DNA of 64,000 bases from Flavimaribacter sp039888615 (GTDB taxonomy: Bacteria > Pseudomonadota > Alphaproteobacteria > Rhizobiales > Rhizobiaceae): NCBI GenBank assembly GCA_039888615.1, contig JBDQQS010000013.1; one strand, given 5' to 3'. Below the pieces are notes generated by a model. It made no database searches. It saw only the letters and a program-made list of their open reading frames with translations, and was not told the origin of the DNA. This document shows, piece after piece, positions 1 through 8,613 of the stretch. How positions within the stretch are numbered: the stretch's first letter is position 1; every line of letters starts with the position of its first letter. The translations under genes were made by a program, and so were the position numbers.

Positions 1-363
1 GTGCGCGGGAATGTCGAGAAACAGGATCTGGGCCGCGGCAACGCGCAGCGTGTGTCTAAGTGCTACCGCCCCTCCTGGCAGGGGTCGGGTGACAAGGCAA
101 TCGATGAATGCGTCGATTATCGGAAGATTGCGCAAGGCGGCCTGAAGGATCGCCCGCACCAGGGATCGGTCCTGCTCGGAAAGCGCCCGCCAGGCGGGAT
201 TGCCATTGCCCGGATCGAGCAGCCCGTCCATGGAGGCGCATCTGTCGACGATAGCTGAAAGCAGTTTGGCTGCAACCAGCCGTGAGCCAAGGCCCGGAAC
301 CGGTTTGCGGTTTCCTTCGGAGCTTTTACGGGAGCGATGTTTTTGCTTAGACGCTGGCGTCAA
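1..363 (-). CDS. rsmB: 16S rRNA m5C967 methyltransferase RsmB, N-terminal part (runs off the left edge)
   Basis: The visible 120 or so codons match the N-terminal NusB-like helical domain of RsmB/Sun family rRNA cytosine-C5 methyltransferases: an alanine/leucine-rich first helix, then LLDPGNGNPAWRALSEQDR, then RAILQAALRNL and LRHTLRVAAAQILFLDIP. The SAM-binding catalytic domain lies beyond base 1. An in-frame stop lies upstream and there is no ATG, so the likely start is the TTG at 363-361. That TTG shares bases with the htpX stop codon (TTGA), which suggests translational coupling. The order htpX then rsmB is common in Rhizobiales. Family assignment is from sequence pattern; the start codon is an inference. 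Confidence 0.8.
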   Translation of the reverse strand, partial: MTPASKQKHRSRKSSEGNRKPVPGLGSRLVAAKLLSAIVDRCASMDGLLDPGNGNPAWRALSEQDRSLVRAILQAALRNLPIIDAFIDCLVTRPLPGGAVALRHTLRVAAAQILFLDIPAH

Positions 364-1307
364 GACCAAGGCCCCTTGGGACGCGGGTTACCCGGATTTC
401 GTCCCCATGGACCTGAAGAGGCGCCGACGTCTGCGGGACTGCGTTCATCGGGAAAGTCTGCCCGGCTGGAAAATTCGCCCGCCATCTGACGCAACGCGGC
501 TATGCGGCTTTCCGTGGGCGGATGGGTAGTGAAGAGACTATCCATGCGCAAACCGGCGAGCGGATTGATGATGAACATGTGGGCTGTCGCGGGATTACGC
601 TCGGCGTCGTCGTTGACGATGTTCTTCGCTGCGCCGGCGATTTTCCCGAGCGCGGAAGCAAGCCACATCGGATTGCCGCAGATTTCGGCGCCGCCGCGAT
701 CGGCGGAATATTCGCGCGTCCGGCTTATGGCCATTTGCACCATCGCGGCGGCGACCGGCGCGAGAAACATGGCGAGCAAAGCGCCAATTATGCCGAGCGG
801 ATTGTCGCGTCCGCCGCGAAAGAACAGAGCGAAATTACCGAGCATCGCGATTGCGCCCGCGAGCGTTGCGGTAATCGTCATGGTCAGCGTGTCGCGGTGC
901 TTCACATGGGCGAGTTCATGCGCCATCACGCCGGCGACTTCCTCGTGAGTCAGCCGGGCAAGCAGCCCCGTCGTTGCTGCGACCGCGGCGTTGGACGGAT
1001 TGCGGCCCGTTGCAAAGGCGTTCGGCTGATCGTTCTTGATCAAATAGACCTTCGGCATTGGAAGGTCGGCCCTTTCCGCGAGTTGGCGTACGATGCCGTA
1101 ATATTCCGGCGCCGAGCGGTCGTCCACTTCCACAGCATGGTGCATGCGCAGCACCATCTTGTCCGCGTTCCAGTAGGAAAACAGATTCATCGCGGCGGCG
1201 ATCACCAATGCGATCATCATGCCGCCGGAACCGCCGATCAGGTAGCCGACGGCCATGAACAACGCGGTCATGAACGCAAGCAGCATCGCGGTGCGAACAA
1301 GATTCAT
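360..1307 (-). CDS. htpX: Membrane zinc metalloprotease HtpX (M48B)
   Basis: 315 aa, the usual length for HtpX. Two hydrophobic segments lie at about residues 5-45. The zinc-binding HELAH motif is at residues 130-134, and the downstream EYSADRGGAE stretch supplies the third metal ligand. A second hydrophobic pair lies between them (about 147-190). HtpX degrades damaged inner-membrane proteins, with its active site on the cytoplasmic side. The C-terminal 30 residues are proline/glycine-rich and probably disordered. The gene overlaps rsmB by four bases. Start: ATG at 1307, preceded on the minus strand by AAGGAGTTGAACCC, a good ribosome-binding site. Confidence 0.95.
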   Translation of the reverse strand: MNLVRTAMLLAFMTALFMAVGYLIGGSGGMMIALVIAAAMNLFSYWNADKMVLRMHHAVEVDDRSAPEYYGIVRQLAERADLPMPKVYLIKNDQPNAFATGRNPSNAAVAATTGLLARLTHEEVAGVMAHELAHVKHRDTLTMTITATLAGAIAMLGNFALFFRGGRDNPLGIIGALLAMFLAPVAAAMVQMAISRTREYSADRGGAEICGNPMWLASALGKIAGAAKNIVNDDAERNPATAHMFIINPLAGLRMDSLFTTHPPTESRIAALRQMAGEFSSRADFPDERSPADVGASSGPWGRNPGNPRPKGPWS

Positions 1308-1391
1308 ATGGGTTCAACTCCTTCCGCAGTAGTGGTTTTTATCCTATATGATGGGAAGTCTGCCCCGGCAATTCAATGTTGAAAGCAACCG

Positions 1392-1652
1392 ATGACCGTT
1401 CCGGAAGAATTCGATAATGCCAGCGAGGCAAGCTCAAAAACAGCCTGCTCGCAAACCGAGGAGCGCGCTCCTGAGGCAAAGCGATCGGAGAAGGATCTTC
1501 CACAAGCCGCAAGGCGGGCTTTGCTTGAAGCGGAAGAACGCAGACGCAACAGCGACACACCGCGTTCGCAACGGGAATTGGGCGGACGCGGCGGCAAGGA
1601 TCCGGCGCGTTTTGGAGACTGGGAAATCAAGGGACGCGCTATAGACTTCTGA
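1392..1652 (+). CDS. DUF1674 / SDHAF4-type succinate dehydrogenase assembly factor
   Basis: 86 aa. The charged N-terminal half is of low complexity, and the C-terminus ends in GGRGGKDPARFGDWEIKGRA followed by IDF. This is the signature of DUF1674, the family of mitochondrial SDHAF4 (Sdh8), which binds flavinylated SdhA and shields it during complex II assembly. No sdh genes lie nearby, which is normal because this small gene is usually near htpX/rsmB in Rhizobiales. It is transcribed divergently from htpX. Assignment by the terminal motif is strong; the role in this organism is inferred from the family. Confidence 0.9.
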   Translation: MTVPEEFDNASEASSKTACSQTEERAPEAKRSEKDLPQAARRALLEAEERRRNSDTPRSQRELGGRGGKDPARFGDWEIKGRAIDF

Positions 1653-1826
1653 GTTGAGATAGCCGTCTTTCCAATTTTACTAAAATTCGAGTTCTCGACT
1701 TAAATCGACGTCAATTCATCACCTGTATACCACTGAGGCCGCTTGCTGTGTATTTGGGACAGTGCGGTTCTGGCATTTCGGTCGCGCAGATGCGATTGCC
1801 GGTTCTTGAAGGTCGGACACAGGTCA

Positions 1827-3320
1827 ATGAAAACAGCAAAAGCGCTCCTGCTCTGGCGGTCATTCGCCAAGGACGAACGCGGCAATTTCGCGATGATATT
1901 CGCCTTCGCCATTCTGGCTATCTTCCTCTCTGCGGGACTGGCCGTGGATCTGGCGCGAAACCTTTCCGAAAAGACGCAAATCAACAATGCTCTGGACGCG
2001 GCCACGCTGGCGACTGCGCGGGCTTTGGCGGTTGGCGATATCGAGAAAGAGGATGCGGAGTCGTATCTCAAGTCCATATTCGCCGCCAATCTCGGTCTTG
2101 ATGACCTGACGGCCGGCCAGTACGAGGTCGTTGACGTGGATATCGACGATGTCAACCAGGAAGTAACGGCGATCGCCAAAACCGATCAGAACCTGACCTT
2201 CATGGGAACCGCGAACCGCAAGAACACTCAGGTCGTCTCTGCGGATTCGGCCGCTTCCTATGGCATGTCCGATATTGAGGTTGCGATGGTGCTGGACATC
2301 ACCGGCTCGATGGGCGGAAGCAAGATTTCCGCGCTCCGTAACGCGGCGAAGCTTGGCGTCAAGGAATTGTTGGCGATGAACACCGATACGGACGAAAATG
2401 TACGCATCAGCCTGATCCCCTACAGCGACGCAGTCAACGCGGGTTATCTGGCGAAGTATGTTTTTCCCGACTTCTGGCTGCCCAAGACCAAGGCGCCTGT
2501 TTTCAATGCGGCTCTGTATGCGGAAACGGGCCTCGGATTCGATCCCTATTCTTTCAAAGAAACGATGAGCAACGGCATCGACGAGGACGACGTCGAGGAA
2601 TTTTATGAGGCGAAAAGAAACGGATCGGCGCCGGACGATTGCGCAACCGACCGAAAGGCTCCCAAGGGCGGTGGAACGTCCTATCAGTATTCCGACGCCA
2701 ATCCGTCATACGGTATGATCAGCCGGGACTCGCGGCTACAATTCTGTCCTGCGTCCCCCTTGATGTTGCTCACGAGCAACAAATCGAACCTCGACGCGCG
2801 GATTGACGGCCTGATCGCATCGGGTCACACGGCCGGACATATCGGATTGCAATGGGCCTGGTACACCATTTCTCACGACTGGGCCAATTATGTCCCTGAA
2901 GAGTCAAGGCCGGCGGTCATTGACGAGGAAACTGCGAAATACATTATTCTCATGACTGATGGCGAATTCAACACGGCCTTTGCCGATATCACGAGTGATA
3001 TCGAGGATGTTTGCGAAAAATACAAGAAGGGCAAGTGCAGGGAATGGGGCCGGGAAATCGATTTCAATCATGGCAATCAGGGATCGACCTCGCGCGCCCA
3101 TACGGGCAATCTATGCGACGCAATCAAGGATAAGAAGATCAAGATCTTCACAATTGGCTTCAGCATGAACAACAATACGGCCCTGAATATGCTGAAGGAT
3201 TGCGCGTCGCCGGACGAAGGCAGCTTCACCTATTATTATGAACCCGACACGGCCAACGAACTGACTGAAACCTACGAAACCATCGCGCGATCGATCCAGT
3301 CCCTGCGGCTTGTGAAATAA
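1827..3320 (+). CDS. TadG-like protein with von Willebrand factor A domain
   Basis: About 497 aa. A TadE/TadG-type N-terminus (RGNFAMIFAFAILAIFLSAG, residues about 16-35) gives one membrane anchor followed by the typical QINNALDAATLATARAL helix. A VWA domain follows, with a MIDAS-like DITGSMGG near residue 160 and ILMTDGEFN near 375. Such proteins are anchored in the inner membrane and face the periplasm; TadG-type members contribute to Flp pilus or envelope assembly. No tad/cpa operon is adjacent, so the partner is unknown. Several cysteines may form periplasmic disulfides. The ATG at 1827 is chosen because the anchor then sits at the N-terminus; an ATG-less upstream extension lacks that logic. 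Confidence 0.8.
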   Translation: MKTAKALLLWRSFAKDERGNFAMIFAFAILAIFLSAGLAVDLARNLSEKTQINNALDAATLATARALAVGDIEKEDAESYLKSIFAANLGLDDLTAGQYEVVDVDIDDVNQEVTAIAKTDQNLTFMGTANRKNTQVVSADSAASYGMSDIEVAMVLDITGSMGGSKISALRNAAKLGVKELLAMNTDTDENVRISLIPYSDAVNAGYLAKYVFPDFWLPKTKAPVFNAALYAETGLGFDPYSFKETMSNGIDEDDVEEFYEAKRNGSAPDDCATDRKAPKGGGTSYQYSDANPSYGMISRDSRLQFCPASPLMLLTSNKSNLDARIDGLIASGHTAGHIGLQWAWYTISHDWANYVPEESRPAVIDEETAKYIILMTDGEFNTAFADITSDIEDVCEKYKKGKCREWGREIDFNHGNQGSTSRAHTGNLCDAIKDKKIKIFTIGFSMNNNTALNMLKDCASPDEGSFTYYYEPDTANELTETYETIARSIQSLRLVK

Positions 3321-3348
3321 GTCGGTGCGCGTAGGCTCTCCCTGCAAG

Positions 3349-3381
3349 GCCCTCCGGAAGCTCCGGATGGCATTTTCATTT
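3349..3381 (+). terminator. Rho-independent terminator after the VWA gene
   Basis: The stem GCC-C-TCCGGA pairs with TCCGGA-T-GGC around the loop AGC with one C-T mismatch, and is followed by the T-rich stretch ATTTTCATTTTCTTT. It lies 28 bases after the stop codon of the VWA gene. Confidence 0.55.
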
Positions 3382-3427
3382 TCTTTCGGCTAATGCTCGG
3401 TCGGGATTCAAATCCGGCGGGAAGCAT

Positions 3428-4702
3428 ATGAGCGCAGACAAGAAAGCGGCGGCGATGATCAGGACGGTTGCGGACACCTTGCAGCCGCATTTCGGAATTC
3501 GCCTTTGGAACGGAGAGATAATCGGTCCGACGGATGGCCCATTGCTGGCGGTCAACGATCCGATGGCCATTCGCAAGGTCGCACTGAAGCCGAAGCTTGA
3601 TTCGATTGTCGAACTCTGGATTTCGGGGCAGGTCGATATCGAGAACGGCACTATCTTCGATCTGGCGGAGAAAGGGCTGAACACCCGCCTGAAAAGGGGC
3701 ATCAAGGATCTGCCCAAATGGCAGTTGCTGAAGAACGTTCCGTCTATCCTCGTCGGCCGCAATGAAGCCGATTCGGGATTGGCGGGAGAGCGGCCTTTCG
3801 AATTTGGTTCGGACAAACAGGCGATTGGCCATCATTACGACGTTTCGAACGACTTCTACCGTCTCTTTCTTGATGAGAACATGGTCTATACCTGCGCCTA
3901 TTTCAAAGACTTGTCGAACAGTCTCGACACGGCTCAGGTCGACAAGCTGGATCATGTCTGTCGCAAGCTGCGCCTGCAGCCGGGCGAGAAACTTCTCGAT
4001 ATCGGATGCGGTTGGGGATCGCTGCTGATTCATGCGGCGGAAAACTACGGCGTGACGGGACACGGAATCACTTTGTCGGAAGCCCAGATTGACCTCGCTC
4101 GCAAACGCGTCGCCGATCGGGGCCTGTCGGACCGGATCACAATCGAACTGACGTCTTACGAAGACGTTCAGGACACATTCGACAAGGTGTCGTCGATCGG
4201 CATGTTCGAACATGTCGGAAGCGCCAACTACGACAAATACTTTCATTCGGTCTGGCGCTTGCTCAAGCCTGGCGGGCTTTACATGCATCACGCGATTTCA
4301 CGCCGCGCCAAGCGCAGCAAGAAAGCGTTCAGACGCAAGAGCGCCGAGCATCTGGCGCTGGTGAAATATATTTTTCCCGGCGGCGAACTCGACCATCTTG
4401 GCATGAGCATCGAAAATCTCGAAGGACATGGTTTCGAGGTCCACGATGTGGAAAATTTACGCGAACACTATGGACGCACTTGCCGCCTGTGGGCCGACCG
4501 TTTGCATGCGCGTTTCGATGAAGCGATTGCCGAAGTGGGCGCGCCGAAAGCGCGGCTGTGGCTGCTTTATCTGACGGGTTGCGCGCTCGCATTCGAACGC
4601 GGCACCGTCCAGATCAATCAGACCCTGGCGCGAAAACGCGCCCGCGGCTCGGCCCCTTCGGGGTTGCCGCCGACGCGCGAGGATCTCTACCGGCTTACGT
4701 GA
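3428..4702 (+). CDS. cfa: Cyclopropane-fatty-acyl-phospholipid synthase family methyltransferase
   Basis: 424 aa. The protein transfers a methylene from S-adenosylmethionine to cis double bonds of membrane phospholipid acyl chains. It has the family N-terminal lipid-binding domain (about residues 15-115). The strongly conserved stretch GHHYDVSNDFYRLFLDENM, residues 134-152, precedes the SAM-binding loop LLDIGCGWGSLL (189-200). MFEHVG and MHHAISR further on contain conserved active-site positions. Start: ATG at 3428. It is convergent with acsA, whose stop lies only about ten bases away. Alphaproteobacteria often carry several paralogues, and some members make other modified fatty acids (for example furan or 10-methyl), so the exact product is not fixed. 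Confidence 0.9.
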   Translation: MSADKKAAAMIRTVADTLQPHFGIRLWNGEIIGPTDGPLLAVNDPMAIRKVALKPKLDSIVELWISGQVDIENGTIFDLAEKGLNTRLKRGIKDLPKWQLLKNVPSILVGRNEADSGLAGERPFEFGSDKQAIGHHYDVSNDFYRLFLDENMVYTCAYFKDLSNSLDTAQVDKLDHVCRKLRLQPGEKLLDIGCGWGSLLIHAAENYGVTGHGITLSEAQIDLARKRVADRGLSDRITIELTSYEDVQDTFDKVSSIGMFEHVGSANYDKYFHSVWRLLKPGGLYMHHAISRRAKRSKKAFRRKSAEHLALVKYIFPGGELDHLGMSIENLEGHGFEVHDVENLREHYGRTCRLWADRLHARFDEAIAEVGAPKARLWLLYLTGCALAFERGTVQINQTLARKRARGSAPSGLPPTREDLYRLT

Positions 4703-4712
4703 CCGGCTGGCT

Positions 4713-6665
4713 TCATTTCTTGTTCTGGCGATTCTCGATCAGATCGTCGACCACGGCGGGATCCGCCAGCGTTGAGGTGTCGCCGAGCGAGGTAAATTCG
4801 TTCTCGGCAATCTTGCGGAGAATGCGCCGCATGATCTTGCCAGAGCGCGTTTTTGGCAGTCCCGGGGCGAACTGGATCTTGTCTGGACTGGCGATCGGAC
4901 CAATCTCCTCGCGCACATGTTTAACCAGCTCCTTGCGCAGGTCGTCGCTTGCCTCGACGCCGCTCATCGGCGTGACGTAGCAGTAGATGCCCTGCCCCTT
5001 GATGTCGTGCGGATAGCCGACCACAGCTGCTTCCGACACGGAATCATGGGAGACCAACGCCGATTCGACCTCAGCGGTGCCCATCCGGTGGCCGGACACG
5101 TTGATGACATCGTCGACGCGGCCGGTGATCCAATAGTATCCGTCCTCGTCGCGACGGCAGCCGTCTCCGGTAAAATACTTGCCCTTGTAGGTCGAAAAGT
5201 ACGTCAGGATGAAGCGCTCGTGGTCGCCATAGACCGTGCGCATCTGGCCAGGCCAGGAATCCACGACGCAAAGATTTCCGTCCACGGCGCCCTCGAGCAC
5301 TTCGCCTTCGCCGTCGACAATCTGCGGCCGGATGCCGAAGAAGGGTCGGGTGGCGGATCCCGGCTTGAGATCGGTTGCCCCGGGAAGCGGGGTAATCATG
5401 ATGCCGCCGGTCTCAGTCTGCCACCAGGTGTCGACGATGGGACATTTTCCCTCGCCCACGATGTTGTAATACCACTCCCAGGCTTCCGGATTGATTGGCT
5501 CGCCAACAGATCCGAGCGTGCGCAGGGATTTTCGCGAGGTCGACGAGACATGGGAATCGCCTGCGCCCATCAGCGCGCGGATGGCCGTCGGCGCGGTATA
5601 GAAGATGTTGACCTGATGCTTGTCGCAGACTTCCCAGAACCGCGCAGGCGTCGGATAGTTTGGAACGCCTTCGAACATCAGGGTCGTGGCGCCGTTGGCG
5701 AGAGGTCCGTAGACGATGTAGGAGTGACCCGTCACCCAGCCGATATCGGCTGAACACCAGTAAATGTCGCCTGGATGGTAGTCGAAGACATATTCGTGGG
5801 TCATCGAGGCGTAGACGAGATAACCTCCCGTCGTGTGAAGAACGCCCTTCGGCTTGCCGGTCGATCCTGAGGTGTAAAGAATGAAGAGCGGGTCTTCAGC
5901 CTTCATCTTCGCCGGCGCGCATTTCGGTTTCGCCTGCCTCATCGCCTCGTCGTAGTCGATATCGCGATCTTCGTACCAGTCGACTTTGCCGTAGGTGCGG
6001 CGCACCACCAGCACATTGCGTACCTCGACGCCGTCGCGCGCGGCGTGTTCGACAGCCTTGTCGGTGTTCGCTTTCAGCGGTACGACACGGCCGCCGCGCA
6101 GACCTTCGTCGGCGGTGATGATGAAGGTCGAGTTGCAGTCGACGACGCGTCCGGCGAGGGCGTCCGGGGAGAATCCGCCGAAGACGATCGAGTGGATCGC
6201 TCCGATCCGGGCGCAGGCCAGCATCGCATAGGCGGCCTCGAGGATCATCGGCATGTAGATGGTGACGCGGTCGCCCTTCTTCACGCCATTGGATTTCATC
6301 ACATTGGCGAGCCGGCAGACCTGTTCGTAAAGTTCGTTGTAGGTGACCTTTTTGTCTTCATAGGGATTATCGCCTTCCCAGATGATGGCGACCTGGTCTC
6401 CACGCTTCTTCAGATGCCGGTCGATGCAATTGTAGGAAACGTTGGTGACGCCGTCCTCGTACCATTTGATCAGCACGTCGCCGGTGAAGCTCGTGTTCTT
6501 GACTTTGGTGTACGGCTTGAACCAGTCGATGCGCTTGCCGTGCTTTTTCCAGAACTTCTCCGGATTTTTGATGCTCTGTTGATACCAGTCGAGATAGGTT
6601 TCGTTGTCGATCAGAGCGCGTTTCTTGACGGACTTCGGTACTTTATGTGTCTTGGGTTCGAACAT
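4713..6665 (-). CDS. acsA: Acetyl-CoA synthetase (AMP-forming)
   Basis: 650 aa, the full length for Acs. It activates acetate to acetyl-CoA via acetyl-AMP. The AMP-binding loop LFILYTSGSTGKPKG, the motif VDTWWQTETGG that contacts the acyl/adenylate site, and the C-terminal PKTRSGKIMRR, containing the lysine that is acetylated in regulated Acs enzymes, are all present. Start: ATG at 6665, preceded by AAGGAGGATCGT. It is transcribed divergently from trcR across about 236 bases. Confidence 0.97.
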   Translation of the reverse strand: MFEPKTHKVPKSVKKRALIDNETYLDWYQQSIKNPEKFWKKHGKRIDWFKPYTKVKNTSFTGDVLIKWYEDGVTNVSYNCIDRHLKKRGDQVAIIWEGDNPYEDKKVTYNELYEQVCRLANVMKSNGVKKGDRVTIYMPMILEAAYAMLACARIGAIHSIVFGGFSPDALAGRVVDCNSTFIITADEGLRGGRVVPLKANTDKAVEHAARDGVEVRNVLVVRRTYGKVDWYEDRDIDYDEAMRQAKPKCAPAKMKAEDPLFILYTSGSTGKPKGVLHTTGGYLVYASMTHEYVFDYHPGDIYWCSADIGWVTGHSYIVYGPLANGATTLMFEGVPNYPTPARFWEVCDKHQVNIFYTAPTAIRALMGAGDSHVSSTSRKSLRTLGSVGEPINPEAWEWYYNIVGEGKCPIVDTWWQTETGGIMITPLPGATDLKPGSATRPFFGIRPQIVDGEGEVLEGAVDGNLCVVDSWPGQMRTVYGDHERFILTYFSTYKGKYFTGDGCRRDEDGYYWITGRVDDVINVSGHRMGTAEVESALVSHDSVSEAAVVGYPHDIKGQGIYCYVTPMSGVEASDDLRKELVKHVREEIGPIASPDKIQFAPGLPKTRSGKIMRRILRKIAENEFTSLGDTSTLADPAVVDDLIENRQNKK

Positions 6666-6901
6666 ACGATCCTCCTTCGCTGTCAGTCTCCGACGGTCGC
6701 TCCTGCAGGCGTCCGCCCCCGGTCTTTGTCTCCCCTTAATAGCAGGTGAAACACCGAGGGCAATTAGACAAATGGCCGTGATGGTTCTTCTCTTCGTTGC
6801 ATTCGGCGCGAAACGTCGTTATATAGCGCGTCAATTCCCGGAAATTGTGGTGATCTACCACGACCCGCTTACCGGAGCGGGCGGACAGGAGAAGTATATT
6901 C

Positions 6902-7606
6902 ATGTCACAACAACTGCTTATGCCCAAAGCTACAGCGGTCTGGCTGGTCGACAACACGGCTTTGACCTTCGACCAGATCGCCCAGTTCTGCAAGCTGCAT
7001 CCGCTGGAAGTCAAGGCGATCGCCGACGGCGAATCGGCGCAGGGCATCAAGGGGCTCGACCCGATCCAGACCGGTCAGCTTTCGCGCGACGAAATCGCTG
7101 CGGGCGAAACCGATTCCGGACACAAGCTGAAGCTTTCAAATCCGAAGGTGCATGTTCCCGAACTCAAGCGCAAAGGTCCGCGCTACACACCGGTCTCCAA
7201 GCGCCAGGATCGGCCCAACGCCATTTTGTGGCTGGTGCGCAATCATCCGGAGCTGCGCGACGCGCAGATATCGCGTCTGGTTGGCACGACCAAGTCGACA
7301 ATCGAGCAGATTCGCAATCGCACGCACTGGAATTCGGCCAATTTGACGCCGCTCGACCCGGTGACGCTCGGCCTTTGCACCCAGATCGATCTCGATCTCG
7401 AGGTGGAGAAGGCCGCCAGGGAAAGGCCGTCCGAAGTGGTCGCCAAGCCCGACGATACCTTGTTGCCGGCGCAGGAAACCGAGAAGATGGTTTTCGATGC
7501 CTCGCCTCCCGCCCCCAGGGAGGAAGAGAAGGAGATCGACGCCGCCGCGGTCTTCGCCAAACTCAGTTCGCTGAAGAGCGACAAGAGCGACGATCAGCCG
7601 GAATAA
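6902..7606 (+). CDS. trcR: TrcR-type cell-cycle transcriptional regulator (DUF1013)
   Basis: 234 aa. The N-terminal 170 residues match DUF1013, a family nearly confined to alphaproteobacteria and known as TrcR, associated with RNA polymerase and cell-cycle promoters. The helix-turn-helix-like pieces TAVWLVDNTALTFDQIAQFC and RDAQISRLVGTTKSTIEQIR are visible. The C-terminal tail (about 175-234) is acidic and repetitive and is probably flexible. AGGAG at 6888-6892 precedes the ATG. It is a single-gene unit between acsA and the mutasome operon. Confidence 0.88.
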   Translation: MSQQLLMPKATAVWLVDNTALTFDQIAQFCKLHPLEVKAIADGESAQGIKGLDPIQTGQLSRDEIAAGETDSGHKLKLSNPKVHVPELKRKGPRYTPVSKRQDRPNAILWLVRNHPELRDAQISRLVGTTKSTIEQIRNRTHWNSANLTPLDPVTLGLCTQIDLDLEVEKAARERPSEVVAKPDDTLLPAQETEKMVFDASPPAPREEEKEIDAAAVFAKLSSLKSDKSDDQPE

Positions 7607-7739
7607 TCATAATCATCGGCTCGCATCGAGTCTGTTTGGAACAGCGTCAGCGGCGCGATTCTGCGCAGCGCTGGCGCCTGTCCGGGTTTTCAGACTCGTG
7701 GTTGCTTGACTCCCACTCGTGATTTTGGAATCTATTGTA

Positions 7740-7754
7740 GAACAAAACATGAAC
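7740..7754. promoter_or_regulatory. LexA box (SOS operator) of the imuA-imuB-dnaE2 operon
   Basis: GAAC-AAAACAT-GAAC is an exact match to the alphaproteobacterial LexA operator (direct repeat GAAC-N7-GAAC, equal to GTTC-N7-GTTC on the other strand). It ends 13 bases before the imuA start codon, where LexA would block transcription. Confidence 0.85.
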
Positions 7755-7767
7755 AAGTGGACTGACA

Positions 7768-8613
7768 ATGCGACGCGATCAGGCGAAGCAGACGATCGGG
7801 ATATTACGTGACGCCGTCGCCGGAATTGATCGCCGGCATGCCGGCGTCGGCGGCGCGGCGTGGACGGATGGTTCTGCCGATGGCGGGGTGGGGTTCGGTT
7901 TCCCGCCCCTCGACGATGTCTTCGAAGGCGGCTTTCCCGCCCATGCCCTGCACGAGATTCGCTGCCCGCTGACCCGGGATATCAGCGCCGCTACAGGCTT
8001 TCTGGCGGCAGTGCTTGTCGCCTGTCTGAAGGACAGACAGGGCCCGGTCGTCTGGATCGCCGATCCGGCGGCGCGCCTGGAAAGCGGCGAGATCTTTCCG
8101 GCGGGACTTTCCATGTTCGGCGTCGATCCGTCGCGTTTGCTTGTCATCCATCCTGCGGAATTGAAGTCGGCGCTCTGGGCAAGCGACGAGGCCGCCGGAT
8201 GCCATGATCTGGCGGCGGTGATCTTCCACCTGCGCGGCAATCCCGGCCTTTGCGACATGACGGCGACGCGTCGCCTGATGATGAAGGCGCGTGACAGCAG
8301 GGTCTTCGCCTGCATTCTCAGGCAGGCTGGGGAAGAAGAAGCGAGCGCGGTCGCCACGCGCTGGCGCGTGCAGGCGCGACCGTCGCTTGCCGACGCCATA
8401 TTCGAAGGGGGCATCGGTCCATTGCGGCTGGACCTTGCCCTCGAACGCAACCGACATGGCCGGACGGGGCAATGGGCCATTGTATGGAATCACCGGAGTC
8501 GCCGCTTTGAACAGGTCCCAACGCATTTTGTCGATCGCCCTGCCCTGCCTTTCGATCGATCGCATGGCGCGCCGCAAAAGGGGCAGGTCGTGGCGCTTGA
8601 CCGGGCGTCCTGA
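7768..8613 (+). CDS. imuA: ImuA, RecA/SulA-like accessory protein of the translesion mutasome
   Basis: 281 aa. The first gene of the SOS-induced imuA-imuB-dnaE2 cassette. The protein has a RecA-like core without a convincing Walker A lysine, as usual for ImuA; the region around GFPAHALHEIRCP matches the family. ImuA interacts with RecA and ImuB to direct error-prone synthesis at lesions. Its start is 13 bases after a LexA box, and its 3' end overlaps imuB by about 107 bases in another frame. Confidence 0.9.
   Translation: MRRDQAKQTIGILRDAVAGIDRRHAGVGGAAWTDGSADGGVGFGFPPLDDVFEGGFPAHALHEIRCPLTRDISAATGFLAAVLVACLKDRQGPVVWIADPAARLESGEIFPAGLSMFGVDPSRLLVIHPAELKSALWASDEAAGCHDLAAVIFHLRGNPGLCDMTATRRLMMKARDSRVFACILRQAGEEEASAVATRWRVQARPSLADAIFEGGIGPLRLDLALERNRHGRTGQWAIVWNHRSRRFEQVPTHFVDRPALPFDRSHGAPQKGQVVALDRAS

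Noticed and set aside
522..1382. 286-codon open frame on the plus strand opposite htpX
   Set aside because: Antisense to a full-length conserved protease; the translation is Arg/His-rich with no family motif.
3272..4291. 339-codon minus-strand frame opposite cfa
   Set aside because: Antisense shadow of a conserved enzyme in high-GC DNA; no plausible start site or motif.
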